Source of the DNA: Bacteroidota bacterium
Lineage (GTDB): Bacteria; Bacteroidota; Bacteroidia; Bacteroidales; Rikenellaceae
DNA length: 18,512 nucleotides
Direction of reading: 5' to 3'
NCBI GenBank assembly: GCA_023413645.1
Contig: JAEZPN010000077.1
Location: forward strand, 1-18,512
Shown here: positions 1 through 8,159 of the stretch, piece after piece
Numbering within the stretch: the stretch's first letter is position 1
Layout: each line of letters begins with the position of its first letter
Notes under the pieces: generated by a model
Told to the model about the DNA's origin: nothing
What the model saw: only the letters and a program-made list of their open reading frames with translations
The model's database searches: none
Program-made: the position numbers and the translations under genes

Positions 1-66
1 CTCATATCCCGTCCAAGGATTTCTTTGCGCCTCCACAAAGCGTTCTATATCGTTCTTTGGTAGCAT
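1..66 (-). CDS. N-terminus of a possible DUF1810 family protein (partial)
   Basis: Only the first 22 codons are present; the rest lies beyond the left edge. Reading the minus strand from the ATG at 66 gives MLPKNDIERFVEAQRNPWTG and then YE. The D-x-x-RFVEAQ...YE pattern resembles the start of DUF1810 proteins, small proteins of unknown function that usually begin with a [DN]-L-x-RF-[IV]-x-AQ segment followed by Y-x-x-A-L. The match rests on about ten residues, so the family is tentative. The gene runs in the same direction as htpG, but the htpG terminator lies between them. Its upstream sequence contains a TTTG and an AT-rich stretch (TAATATAA), which would make only a weak Bacteroidetes promoter. 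Confidence 0.45.
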   Translation of the reverse strand, partial: MLPKNDIERFVEAQRNPWTGYE

Positions 67-127
67 AACACTCTTCGTTTTATATTATTGAGCGAGACGC
101 CCCACCAAATCTATCACACCACACTAC

Positions 128-164
128 AAAAAAACCTCTCCGACCTGCTAAGGAGGGAGAGGCT
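128..164 (-). terminator. Intrinsic terminator of htpG
   Basis: On the minus strand a hairpin with arms CCTCTCC (162-156) and GGAGAGG (141-135), plus partial pairing inside, is followed directly by seven T residues (134-128). It lies 24 nt downstream of the htpG stop codon and would end that transcript before the next minus-strand gene. Confidence 0.85.
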
Positions 165-187
165 TAGGCATATCGCAACGCTAACTA

Positions 188-2245
188 TTACTCTATAAGC
201 GAGATGCTGCGCTGGATAAACTCCGTAAGGTTCTTACCCTTGAGCATGCCGTTTGACAACAGAGCAAGGTCGATAATCTGGCGAACCTTGTTATTAGCCT
301 TGCCAATCTCCTCGAGGCGTGCATCGCGCTCGGTGCGAAGCTCCACGATGCGCTTAGACAACGACTCCTGCATATCGCGCTCCTCGGGTGTGAGCTCCTC
401 TCTCTTCTTGCCCTTGATGGTCTCCTCGAAGCGGTGCTCCTCCTGCTCGGCAGCGGTAATCTTCTTACCCATGGTGCGGAGTTTGTCGCCATACTCGCGC
501 TCCACCTCGCCAAGGATGTCAAGGACGATGGGATGGTTGCCGTTGACGGTGATGGTGAAGTTGTCGGGCATCTCGCCATAGAAGCGGCTCATCTCGCCAC
601 CACTTGTCGCTGCCATATCCTTCAAGCGGCGCATAAACTCGTTCTGTGTGATAACAACGGGCGCTGCATCCTTAGACATAGCCTCGAACGATACGTGGTA
701 GTGTATCTTAGCGTCGGTAGGCATCTGGCTCTCGAACACGGGGCGCATGATGTCCTGCTGCTCCGACGAGAGTGACATCGCAGCACGCTCCTCCTTGCGG
801 ATGAGGTTTTCAACTACGTCGCTATCGACACGCACGAAGCGTACCTTCTCGTTCTTCGACTCGTAGTACTGGATGTAGTGGCTATCGAGCTGGCCATTCA
901 TCTCGAGGATGTCGTAGCCCTTAGCCTTGGCAGCCTCAACAAAGGCGTTCTTGCCCTCCACATCGTCGACATAGAGCGCGATAGTGAAGCCGTCCTTATC
1001 TGTCTGCGTCTCCTTAATCTTCTCGACATACTCCGCTGGGGTGTAATATTTACCCTCGATGCTCTTGACGAGCATGAAGTTAGCGGCCTTCTCGGCGAAC
1101 TTCTCGTCGGTGAGGATGCCGTACTGGATGAAGATTTTAAGGTCGTCCCACTTCTTCTCGTAGTCCTCGCGCATGGTATTGAAGAGCTCCTGAAGGCGGT
1201 CGGCAACCTTGCGGGTGATGTAGCCCGAGATCTTCTTCACGTTGGCATCGCTCTGTAGGTAGCTACGCGACACGTTGAGCGGGATGTCGGGAGAGTCGAT
1301 AACGCCATGTAGGAGCGTCAAGTACTCGGGTACGATGCCCGTAACCTCGTCAGTAACAAACACCTGGTTCGAGTAGAGCTGTATCTTGTTCTTCTGAATC
1401 TCGAAGTTGGAGTGTATCTTGGGGAAGTAGAGGATACCCGTGAGGTTGAAGGGGTAGTCGATGTTCAAGTGGATGTAGAACAAGGGCTCCTCGCTCATAG
1501 GATATAGGTCGCTATAGAAGGCCTTGTACTGCTCCTCGCTAATCTCCGTGGGCTTACGCATCCACAAGGGGTTGGTGTCGTTGATGATGTTCCACGCCTC
1601 GGTGTCGACATACTTACCATCCTTCCACTCCTGCTTCTTGCCAAAAGCGATGGGTATGGGTAGGAAGTGACAGTACTTGCGCAACAACTTGGCAATCTCA
1701 CCGCGCTGAGCATACTCGGCGCAATCCTCCGAGATGTGCAAGACGATGCGTGTGCCACGGTCGAGCTTCTCGTCGAGCTCCTCCATCTCGAACTCGGGCG
1801 AGCCATTGCAGCTCCAGTGCACACTCTTAGCCTCGCTCTTGAACGACTGCGTGAATATCTCCACCTTGTCGGCCACCATGAACGACGAGTAGAAGCCGAG
1901 GCCGAAGTGGCCGATGATAGCCTGATCCTTGTACTTCGCCATGAACTCCTCGGCACCCGAGAAGGCAATCTGGTTGATGTAGCGGTCAACCTCCTCCATG
2001 GTCATACCGATACCGCGGTCGGTGATGGTGAGTGTTTTTGACGCCTCATCCACAGCGATATGGATTGTGAGGTCGCCAAGCTCGCCCTCAGCCTCGCCCT
2101 TCGACGATAGGGTCTTGAGCTTCTGCGTAGCATCCACAGCGTTAGATACCAACTCGCGGAGGAAAATCTCGTGGTCAGAGTATAGGAACTTCTTGATTAC
2201 GGGGAAGATATTTTCTGTTGTCACCCCAATTTTACCGTTTTTCAT
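188..2245 (-). CDS. htpG: Molecular chaperone HtpG (bacterial Hsp90)
   Basis: This is a cytosolic ATP-dependent homodimeric chaperone that remodels late-stage folding clients. The 685-residue length is typical for Bacteroidetes HtpG. The N-terminal GHKL ATPase domain shows the Mg/ATP asparagine in ELVSNAVDA (N35), the DRGIGMT nucleotide-contact motif (residues 76-82) and the GHFGLGFYS lid/glycine motif (112-120). The middle domain carries IPLNVSRSYLQ, whose Arg is the usual gamma-phosphate-sensing residue. The C-terminal dimerisation region follows and ends in SISLIE. The ATG at 2245 gives MKNGKIGVTTEN, a normal HtpG start. The gene appears monocistronic, with a strong terminator downstream. 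The upstream region has a sigma-54-like -24/-12 element and TGACAG repeats instead of the housekeeping Bacteroidetes promoter. Codon use is GC-rich (many CTC, CGC and GAG), unlike the neighbouring 2.4-8.2 kb block. Confidence 0.97.
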   Translation of the reverse strand: MKNGKIGVTTENIFPVIKKFLYSDHEIFLRELVSNAVDATQKLKTLSSKGEAEGELGDLTIHIAVDEASKTLTITDRGIGMTMEEVDRYINQIAFSGAEEFMAKYKDQAIIGHFGLGFYSSFMVADKVEIFTQSFKSEAKSVHWSCNGSPEFEMEELDEKLDRGTRIVLHISEDCAEYAQRGEIAKLLRKYCHFLPIPIAFGKKQEWKDGKYVDTEAWNIINDTNPLWMRKPTEISEEQYKAFYSDLYPMSEEPLFYIHLNIDYPFNLTGILYFPKIHSNFEIQKNKIQLYSNQVFVTDEVTGIVPEYLTLLHGVIDSPDIPLNVSRSYLQSDANVKKISGYITRKVADRLQELFNTMREDYEKKWDDLKIFIQYGILTDEKFAEKAANFMLVKSIEGKYYTPAEYVEKIKETQTDKDGFTIALYVDDVEGKNAFVEAAKAKGYDILEMNGQLDSHYIQYYESKNEKVRFVRVDSDVVENLIRKEERAAMSLSSEQQDIMRPVFESQMPTDAKIHYHVSFEAMSKDAAPVVITQNEFMRRLKDMAATSGGEMSRFYGEMPDNFTITVNGNHPIVLDILGEVEREYGDKLRTMGKKITAAEQEEHRFEETIKGKKREELTPEERDMQESLSKRIVELRTERDARLEEIGKANNKVRQIIDLALLSNGMLKGKNLTEFIQRSISLIE

Positions 2246-2305
2246 AGTCGTATTTTTATTTAATTTAAGTCGTAAGTGTGGTTATGTTATCGGTGAGTGG
2301 TTATG

Positions 2306-2320
2306 ACAAACAGCGTGCCA
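2306..2320 (-). promoter_or_regulatory. Sigma-54-type promoter of htpG
   Basis: Read on the minus strand the site is TGGCACGCTGTTTGT. The sigma-54 consensus is TGGCACG-N4-TTGCW, with invariant GG and GC dinucleotides ten bases apart. Here the GG and the G(T) are exactly ten bases apart and the seven-base -24 block is perfect; the one deviation is T for C in the -12 dinucleotide. Transcription would start near 2294, leaving a leader of about 50 nt. I found no good TAnnTTTG -7 box between this site and the ATG. The assignment is by motif only; rpoN is not in the window. Confidence 0.6.
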
Positions 2321-2331
2321 CCCCTTCGTAA

Positions 2332-2368
2332 CTGACAAAATGGCAGATAGCATGACAGCACTTGACAG
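2332..2368 (-). promoter_or_regulatory. TGACAG repeat array upstream of htpG (possible enhancer-binding site)
   Basis: Upstream of the sigma-54-like site lies an imperfect palindrome, CTGACAAAATGGCAG (2332-2346, plus strand). Two direct copies of TGACAG follow at 2353-2358 and 2363-2368, exactly one helical turn (10 bp) apart. The position, about 35-75 bp above the predicted start, suits an activator array, though it is nearer than many sigma-54 enhancers. Which protein would bind is unknown. Confidence 0.45.
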
Positions 2369-2390
2369 CATTAAGGTTCTGCTACGGGCA

Positions 2391-2423
2391 TAAAAAAATA
2401 GGACCACCCCGAAAGGCAGTCCT
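2391..2423 (-). terminator. Intrinsic terminator of the unknown gene at 2452-3015
   Basis: On the minus strand the arms AGGAC (2423-2419) and GTCCT (2404-2400), with inner CC/GG pairing, form a hairpin. It is followed by A and then seven T residues (2398-2392). It lies about 30 nt beyond the stop of the upstream minus-strand gene. Confidence 0.75.
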
Positions 2424-2451
2424 GTACTTTATCCCAAAAGTTATGCTTCCA

Positions 2452-3015
2452 CTAATACTCCTTCTCGTTTGTTATCGGGTAATTATTTCTTATTGGCAAT
2501 ACGGGATATTTTCTACCTTTATATATTATATCTTGAAGTATCGGTTTAGCATATCTATATGCTTTTCCACCTACACGAACTACAACCGGGCGAATACAAT
2601 GATACTGCAGTTTGTCGATACTAAAATCGGAGTCTATATCTATCTCACATTTGTATCTGCCACGTCCAGTACGAAGGCAACCACTCCAATCTAATGATTT
2701 CGTGGTTGTACACTCCTCATCAAGTATAAACTCTGCGGGGGTGCAGACTATTTGGTTGCTATTAGCGATAATATCTGCACCATTAAACTCAATGTAAAGT
2801 GGATAATAACCTTGTGTGTTAAATATAATTCCACCACACAAAAAGTCGTGTGTTATAACTTTATACCCATCCTTTGCTCTAATACGTATGCTATCTCCCG
2901 AAATTCGCAGAATAGCCTTACCCTCCTCAATCGCCTTTGCTTCGGCATCGGCTATATTCTGCTCCACAAAATCATCTAATGACTTTAGTGGCTTTATAAA
3001 AATCTTACGACTCAT
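2452..3015 (-). CDS. Hypothetical protein, no family recognised
   Basis: This is a 187-residue open frame starting MSRKIFIKPLKSLDDFVEQN. The frame can be extended six codons upstream to a GTG at 3033, but the ATG at 3015 is the more natural start. I do not recognise a family. After a short acidic helical N-terminus (about residues 10-35), the sequence alternates short beta-like segments and ends with a basic stretch (YKGRKYPVLPIRNNYP). There are five cysteines and no signal peptide or transmembrane segment. The gene is AT-rich like the operon at 3.3-8.2 kb and unlike htpG, so it may have arrived with that block. It is divergent from the fused activase gene and has its own terminator. The function is unknown. 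Confidence 0.6.
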   Translation of the reverse strand: MSRKIFIKPLKSLDDFVEQNIADAEAKAIEEGKAILRISGDSIRIRAKDGYKVITHDFLCGGIIFNTQGYYPLYIEFNGADIIANSNQIVCTPAEFILDEECTTTKSLDWSGCLRTGRGRYKCEIDIDSDFSIDKLQYHCIRPVVVRVGGKAYRYAKPILQDIIYKGRKYPVLPIRNNYPITNEKEY

Positions 3016-3023
3016 AATCACTA

Positions 3024-3098
3024 TTATAACCACTTACCATTATTACCACCACGCAGATAGAAGCTACCAACGGGAAATTGCGACTGAATTTTTGCCAT
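3024..3098 (-). CDS. Possible 24-codon leader ORF upstream of the unknown gene
   Basis: An ATG at 3098 opens a frame of 24 residues, MAKIQSQFPVGSFYLRGGNN then GKWL, ending in TAA at 3024-3026. The stop is eight bases before the ATG of the 187-residue gene, so coupled translation is possible. The composition is protein-like (few rare codons, Gly/aromatic-rich), but a frame this short can arise by chance. No ribosome-binding site decides it, which is normal in Bacteroidetes. Confidence 0.25.
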   Translation of the reverse strand: MAKIQSQFPVGSFYLRGGNNGKWL

Positions 3099-3282
3099 AC
3101 TGCTTTTTCAAGTTAGACTGTTGATAATTACCGCTATTCATCACAAATTACGGATAATTATATATAACAAAACGGGCTGAAAAATTCAGTAAAAACTGTA
3201 TTTATTTTATGGAACTTTTGAGAATAGTTGTGTGGTAACTAATGGGTAACTATTGTTAAAAAATGTAAATTTTGCCATAAAG

Positions 3283-3314
3283 TTTGTTCGTTTCGTAAAA
3301 AGCGTATAATTTTG
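3283..3314 (+). promoter_or_regulatory. Bacteroidetes housekeeping promoter of the activase-TetR operon
   Basis: TTTG at 3283-3286, a 20-nt spacer and TAATTTTG at 3307-3314 match the Bacteroidetes sigma-ABfr consensus (TTTG, 19-21 nt, TAnnTTTG) at every defined position. The predicted start, near 3320, lies inside the palindrome at 3319-3332. The site also shows that a nominal TTG start at 3312 cannot be the translation start, because it falls within the -7 box. Confidence 0.85.
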
Positions 3315-3318
3315 CAAC

Positions 3319-3332
3319 TGACACAGGTGTCA
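3319..3332 (+). promoter_or_regulatory. Palindromic operator candidate for the operon's TetR protein
   Basis: TGACACAGGTGTCA has two perfect 6-bp arms (TGACAC/GTGTCA) around a 2-bp centre. It starts five bases after the -7 box and covers the predicted transcription start, the usual place for a repressor site. TetR-family dimers bind palindromes of about this size, and the operon's second gene encodes one, so negative autoregulation is the simplest reading. This is inferred from position and symmetry. Confidence 0.6.
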
Positions 3333-3356
3333 AACACTAATGTAAGTTGTTGTTTT

Positions 3357-6300
3357 ATGGTAAAAATAGGTCTTGATATTGGTTCAACAACCGCCAAGTT
3401 GGTTGCTATTGGAACAAACGGGAATGTGTGTTTTTCATCATACAAAAGACATAACGCACAGGCGAATGAGGTTATCACATCATTCCTTGAAGAGTTGTTA
3501 TGTAAGTTTGGTGATGAAGAGGTTTCGTTGCGAGTAACAGGCTCGGTAGGAATGGGACTCGCTGAGCGGTGCAATTTGCCATTTGTGCAAGAGGTGGTTG
3601 CAGCATCAAAAACGGTACAATGCTATTATCCCACAACTAATACTATGATTGACATCGGAGGAGAGGATGCCAAAATAGTATTATTTAAGGATGGTAAGAC
3701 TGATGATTTGCGAATGAACGGAAATTGTGCAGGAGGAACAGGAGCATTTATCGACCAAATGGCTATTATCTTAGGTGTTACTCCCGATGAATTGAATGAA
3801 TTGGCACTGCGTTCATCTAAAATCTATCCCATAGCATCACGATGCGGAGTTTTCTGTAAGACGGACATTCAAAATCTAATAGCTAAGAATATTAGCCGAG
3901 AGAACATTGCTGCGTCAATTTTTCACGCTGTGGCGGTGCAGACCGTCACAACATTAGCGCACGGATATGATATACAACCGCCTATATTGTTTTGTGGCGG
4001 TCCGCTGACATTTATCCCGGCACTTCGAGAGGCATTCAAGAGTTATCTATCATTGGATGATTCTCAAATTATGTTGCCCCAATATGGAGAGCTTATCCCT
4101 GCTCTTGGTACTGCTCTGGTTGAAATTGAGAATGAGCACATTGAGCGTCTGTCGGATTTAATCGTTCGCTTAAAGAAATCTTCAAGTAACATAGAACGCT
4201 CCACCTCATCTCTACAACCAATATTTGAAAATACGACCTCGTACAATGAGTGGCACAATCGAATTTCTCGTAACAATATAGCTCACGCAAAACTATCAAA
4301 AGGCGTGCAGAGAGCATACTTAGGTATTGATTCGGGCTCAACTACCACAAAGATTGTTGTGTTGAATGAGCAAGGAGAATTGTTATATAAATTTTATAAA
4401 GGTAATGGTGGCAGACCTATTGAAACCGTAGTACTTGGCTTGTCTAAACTCTCGGAAGAGTGCAAAAAGCAAGGTGCTGTTTTGGAATTTGCAGGTAGTT
4501 GTTCTACGGGGTATGGTGAGGATTTGATTAAGGCTGCGTTTAACCTACACTCAGGAATCATAGAAACTATTGCACACTACAAAGCTGCACACAATCTTGA
4601 TGACAAGGTGAGTTTTATTCTTGACATCGGAGGTCAAGATATGAAAGCTATATTTGTCAATAATGGCATTATAGACCGAATCGAAATCAATGAAGCTTGT
4701 TCTTCAGGTTGTGGCTCATTTATAGAGGCTTTTGCACAAAGTTTAGGATACTCTGCTTCTGAGTTTGCTCAAAAAGCTTGTGAATCCGCTCACCCTGCCG
4801 ACCTCGGTACTCGTTGCACCGTCTTTATGAACTCAAAGGTTAAACAAGTCCTACGAGAGGGAGCATCGGTAAGCGATATATCAGCAGGATTGGCATATTC
4901 TGTTGTCAAAAACTGCCTATATAAAGTATTGAAATTAAAGGATGCTTCACAATTAGGCAACCATATTGTTGTTCAAGGTGGCACTATGCGTAATGATGCA
5001 ATCGTACGAGCATTGGAAATCATTACAAATCTTGAAGTTACAAGATGTGAATATCCTGAACTGATGGGTGCATTCGGATGTGCTCTCCACGCTATGGAGA
5101 ACAGCGGTAACACAATCTCTCTCGATGAAATGTTGGCTACGGTTACATACTCTACACGCACACTGAATTGTAGAGGATGTGAGAATAATTGTGAGATACA
5201 ACAATACAATTTTGGCAACGGACACAAATATTATTCGGGAAACAGATGTGAAAAACATTTCAACAACAGCGGAACATCGAGAGTCGCAGGGCGTAATATG
5301 TACGAAATAAAGACCGACCTTTTGTTCTCTCGGAGTGCAGTTATTGAAAACCCTAAACTGACAATAGGCATACCTCGTGTGCTGAATATGTTTGAGGAGT
5401 ACCCATTTTGGCATACTCTGTTTACCGAGTGTGGTATTTCGGTATATTTATCCGAACCCTCCGACTATACACGATACGAGCATAGTGCTCGAATGGTTAT
5501 GTCTGATAATATCTGTTTCCCTGCAAAGTTAGTACACAGCCATATCTGCGACCTTCAAAAACGAGATGTTGATAGAATATTTATGCCATTTGTCGTTAAG
5601 GAGCAATGCGGTAATGGCGACCAAAATAGCTATAACTGCCCCATTGTAACGGGTTATTCCGCTGTGGTCAAGAGCGTGCAACAAACAAGAATCCCTATTG
5701 ATTCACCTGTCATCAGTTTTAACGATGGCAACTTGCTATACAAGCAATGCGAGGAGTATCTCCACTCATTAGGGGTATCCAAAGGCATAGCATTGGACGC
5801 TTTTCTAAAAGCCGAAGAGACGCAAACGAATTATATGCTTGATATTGCAGAACGAAACAAAAAATTGCTACGAGTATCACAACAAATGGACAACTTAACC
5901 ATACTGCTTGCAGGGCGACCTTATCACGCCGACCCGCTAATTCAACATAAGGTTTCCAATATGCTTGCAGAGATGGGCGTTGATGTGCTGACCGAGGATG
6001 TTGTAAGAGGTGAAAATATTGATATTAACGATACCCACTTTTTATCGCAGTGGTCATATCCCAATCGTATTATGCGTGCTGCAAAATGGTGTACTACGCA
6101 GAGTGATAATGTTCAATTCGTGCAAATGACATCATTCGGTTGTGGTCCCGACGCATTTATGGTAGATGAAGTTCGTGATTTACTGCTACGCCACAACAAG
6201 GCTTTTACACTGCTCAAATTGGACGATATAAACAATATAGGGTCAATGAAATTAAGAGTACGCTCACTTATAGAGAGTCTTAAAATAGCGAATAAGAAGA

Positions 6301-7571
6301 GAGAGAAGAGAGATAAGCAAGAATTTGTGACCACTCCAAATTATGAGCAAAAACATTTGAACCGCAAAATAGTTGTGCCTTATTTCACATCATTCATTTC
6401 GCCTCTTATCCCATCAGTTTTGCGTGTAGCGGGATATGAAGTAGAATCGCTGCCGATGAGTAATGATGAGTCGAGTGAATACGGATTAAAATATGCTAAT
6501 AATGAGGTCTGTTATCCTGCGACACTTATTATCGGAGATGTGATAAAGGCTTTTAAGAGTGGTAAATATGACCCGTCGCATACCGCAGTTGGCATCACTC
6601 AAACGGGCGGACAGTGCCGAGCTTCAAACTATCTGCCAATGCTAAAAAAGGCGTTGGTTGATGCTGGATTTAATGATGTTCCCGTAATATCTCTTGCTTT
6701 GGGGTCCGGTATAGAGAATAAGCAGCCCGCATTCAAGATAAATTGGTTAAAGGTTTTGCCAATTGCTCTTCGTGCCGTACTATATAGCGATTGTATCAAC
6801 AAATTTTACCACGCAGCTCTTGTGCGAGAGATTTACAAAGGTATGGCTGCTGATTTGCGGAAACTCTATTTGGATATGGGAGCGGAGTTGATAGAGAAAG
6901 GTAAAAGCAGCGAACTGCTTAAACATTTACCATTTGCTGCCGAAGATTTTAACTCTATTTGCCGAGATATATCGCTTCCAAAAGTTGGTATTGTTGGTGA
7001 GATATATTTGAAATTCAACTCTTTTGCCAACAGAAATATAGTTGATTGGCTTGCTGAACATCACATAGAGGTAGAACCACCTGTCCTAATAGATTTCTTT
7101 ACGCAAGCTTTCGTTAATCGTAAAGCAAAAACGAATGCACATTTACTTAAACGTGGTTTTACCGATATTGCTTACCGAGGATTATATCACATTGTAAAGC
7201 ACGAAATTGAGAAAGCAAATAAACTATGCTCCACATTCCGCTACTTTACATCTTTTAACGATATATTCCACGAAGCGAAACTTGCGGAGCGAGTGATTAC
7301 CCTTAATGCCCAATTCGGTGAGGGCTGGTTGCTACCCGCTGAGATTATATCGTATGCACAAAAGGGAATAAATAGTGTTATTAGTCTGCAACCATTTGGC
7401 TGCATCGCTAACCACATCGTATCCAAAGGAGTAGAAAAAAGGTTGAAAGACCTATATCCTGCAATAAATTTACTATCTTTGGACTTTGATAGCGGTGTAA
7501 GCGATGTAAATATTAAAAATCGCTTGTTACTATTTATCGACAAATTGAAAGAGAATACTGATGGAAAATAA
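3357..7571 (+). CDS. Fused BadF/HgdC-type activase plus 2-hydroxyacyl-CoA dehydratase-like protein
   Basis: This 1404-residue protein combines parts that are separate in classical 2-hydroxyacyl-CoA dehydratases. Residues 1-270 form an ASKHA ATPase of the BadF/BadG/BcrA/BcrD family (GLDIGSTTAK, DIGGEDAK) with FeS-ligand-type cysteines C124 (NCAGGTGAF) and C163. Residues 320-585 are a second copy (GIDSGSTTTK, DIGGQDMK, C448 and C487). A Cys cluster follows (C605-x2-C608-x3-C612, C631). Next come a DUF2229/COG3580-like region from about 668 (C720 in DNICFPAK, C751, C761), an HgdB-like part from about 850 (C929 in SFGCGPDA), and a COG3581-like region from about 1003 (C1052, C1087, C1349). Related proteins are thought to use ATP to drive low-potential electrons into [4Fe-4S] or double-cubane clusters; the substrate is unknown. 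The start ATG at 3357 directly precedes the first ATPase strand. The gene overlaps tetR by 11 nt and is AT-rich. Confidence 0.9.
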   Translation: MVKIGLDIGSTTAKLVAIGTNGNVCFSSYKRHNAQANEVITSFLEELLCKFGDEEVSLRVTGSVGMGLAERCNLPFVQEVVAASKTVQCYYPTTNTMIDIGGEDAKIVLFKDGKTDDLRMNGNCAGGTGAFIDQMAIILGVTPDELNELALRSSKIYPIASRCGVFCKTDIQNLIAKNISRENIAASIFHAVAVQTVTTLAHGYDIQPPILFCGGPLTFIPALREAFKSYLSLDDSQIMLPQYGELIPALGTALVEIENEHIERLSDLIVRLKKSSSNIERSTSSLQPIFENTTSYNEWHNRISRNNIAHAKLSKGVQRAYLGIDSGSTTTKIVVLNEQGELLYKFYKGNGGRPIETVVLGLSKLSEECKKQGAVLEFAGSCSTGYGEDLIKAAFNLHSGIIETIAHYKAAHNLDDKVSFILDIGGQDMKAIFVNNGIIDRIEINEACSSGCGSFIEAFAQSLGYSASEFAQKACESAHPADLGTRCTVFMNSKVKQVLREGASVSDISAGLAYSVVKNCLYKVLKLKDASQLGNHIVVQGGTMRNDAIVRALEIITNLEVTRCEYPELMGAFGCALHAMENSGNTISLDEMLATVTYSTRTLNCRGCENNCEIQQYNFGNGHKYYSGNRCEKHFNNSGTSRVAGRNMYEIKTDLLFSRSAVIENPKLTIGIPRVLNMFEEYPFWHTLFTECGISVYLSEPSDYTRYEHSARMVMSDNICFPAKLVHSHICDLQKRDVDRIFMPFVVKEQCGNGDQNSYNCPIVTGYSAVVKSVQQTRIPIDSPVISFNDGNLLYKQCEEYLHSLGVSKGIALDAFLKAEETQTNYMLDIAERNKKLLRVSQQMDNLTILLAGRPYHADPLIQHKVSNMLAEMGVDVLTEDVVRGENIDINDTHFLSQWSYPNRIMRAAKWCTTQSDNVQFVQMTSFGCGPDAFMVDEVRDLLLRHNKAFTLLKLDDINNIGSMKLRVRSLIESLKIANKKREKRDKQEFVTTPNYEQKHLNRKIVVPYFTSFISPLIPSVLRVAGYEVESLPMSNDESSEYGLKYANNEVCYPATLIIGDVIKAFKSGKYDPSHTAVGITQTGGQCRASNYLPMLKKALVDAGFNDVPVISLALGSGIENKQPAFKINWLKVLPIALRAVLYSDCINKFYHAALVREIYKGMAADLRKLYLDMGAELIEKGKSSELLKHLPFAAEDFNSICRDISLPKVGIVGEIYLKFNSFANRNIVDWLAEHHIEVEPPVLIDFFTQAFVNRKAKTNAHLLKRGFTDIAYRGLYHIVKHEIEKANKLCSTFRYFTSFNDIFHEAKLAERVITLNAQFGEGWLLPAEIISYAQKGINSVISLQPFGCIANHIVSKGVEKRLKDLYPAINLLSLDFDSGVSDVNIKNRLLLFIDKLKENTDGK

Positions 7572-8157
7572 GATTATCAATGCAGCTCGTGCACTCTTTA
7601 TTGAGAAAGGATATGCGGAGACGAGTATGAGTGAGATTGCAACAAGAGTAGGTATCAATCGTCCTGCCCTGCATTACTATTTTCGCACCAAAGACAAGAT
7701 GTTTCAAGCCGTTATCGGAGGTATTGTATCATCCATCATCCCTAAAGTTTTTGATGCATTAATGCATAAAGAAAAATCTGTTGCAGAGCGAATAGGGGTT
7801 GTCATTGATGCTTATTATGAACTGTTTTGGGAGAATCCGCATCTGCCAATGTTTTTACTACGAGAGCTGAATCGTGATGCTGACCTACTTATTAATTCAG
7901 CAAAGGAACTCAATGTCTTAGAGACAATGGGAAAGGCACTGGCGTCAGTTCAGGAGGAAATGGATGAAGGTAAATTAAATAAAGTATCATTGCAATTTGT
8001 ATTTTATAATTTCTATAGTCTGCTGTCATTTCCATTCTTGACATTAAATATGGCTCAAAAGGTATTTGTGAATGATGAGGAGCATTTTAGAGAAATGTTG
8101 TCCGATTGGAAACAAAACATCATAGCACAAATGCGAAACTTATTAGAGGTTAAATAG
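7561..8157 (+). CDS. TetR/AcrR family transcriptional regulator
   Basis: This is a 198-residue cytoplasmic DNA-binding protein of normal TetR length. Residues 5-50 form the N-terminal helix-turn-helix domain: INAARALFIEKGYAETSMSE, then IA..VGINRPALHYYFRTKD, with the typical YYFRTKD end of the recognition helix (residues 39-45). The remainder is a helical ligand/dimerisation domain with a hydrophobic segment (FYNFYSLLSFPFLTLNMA). The ATG at 7561 lies inside the last codons of the fused activase gene, so the two are translationally coupled. The only promoter is upstream of the activase gene, where a perfect 14-bp palindrome overlaps the start point. The simplest model is a repressor controlling its own operon in response to a small molecule linked to the enzyme, perhaps an acyl-CoA or fatty acid. 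The ligand is inference only. Confidence 0.93.
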   Translation: MENKIINAARALFIEKGYAETSMSEIATRVGINRPALHYYFRTKDKMFQAVIGGIVSSIIPKVFDALMHKEKSVAERIGVVIDAYYELFWENPHLPMFLLRELNRDADLLINSAKELNVLETMGKALASVQEEMDEGKLNKVSLQFVFYNFYSLLSFPFLTLNMAQKVFVNDEEHFREMLSDWKQNIIAQMRNLLEVK

Positions 8158-8159
8158 AG

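Noticed and set aside
3312..3356. Earlier TTG start for the fused activase protein
   Set aside because: The codon lies within the -7 box of the promoter and the extra 15 residues cover the operator palindrome; the ATG at 3357 starts directly at the first ATPase strand.
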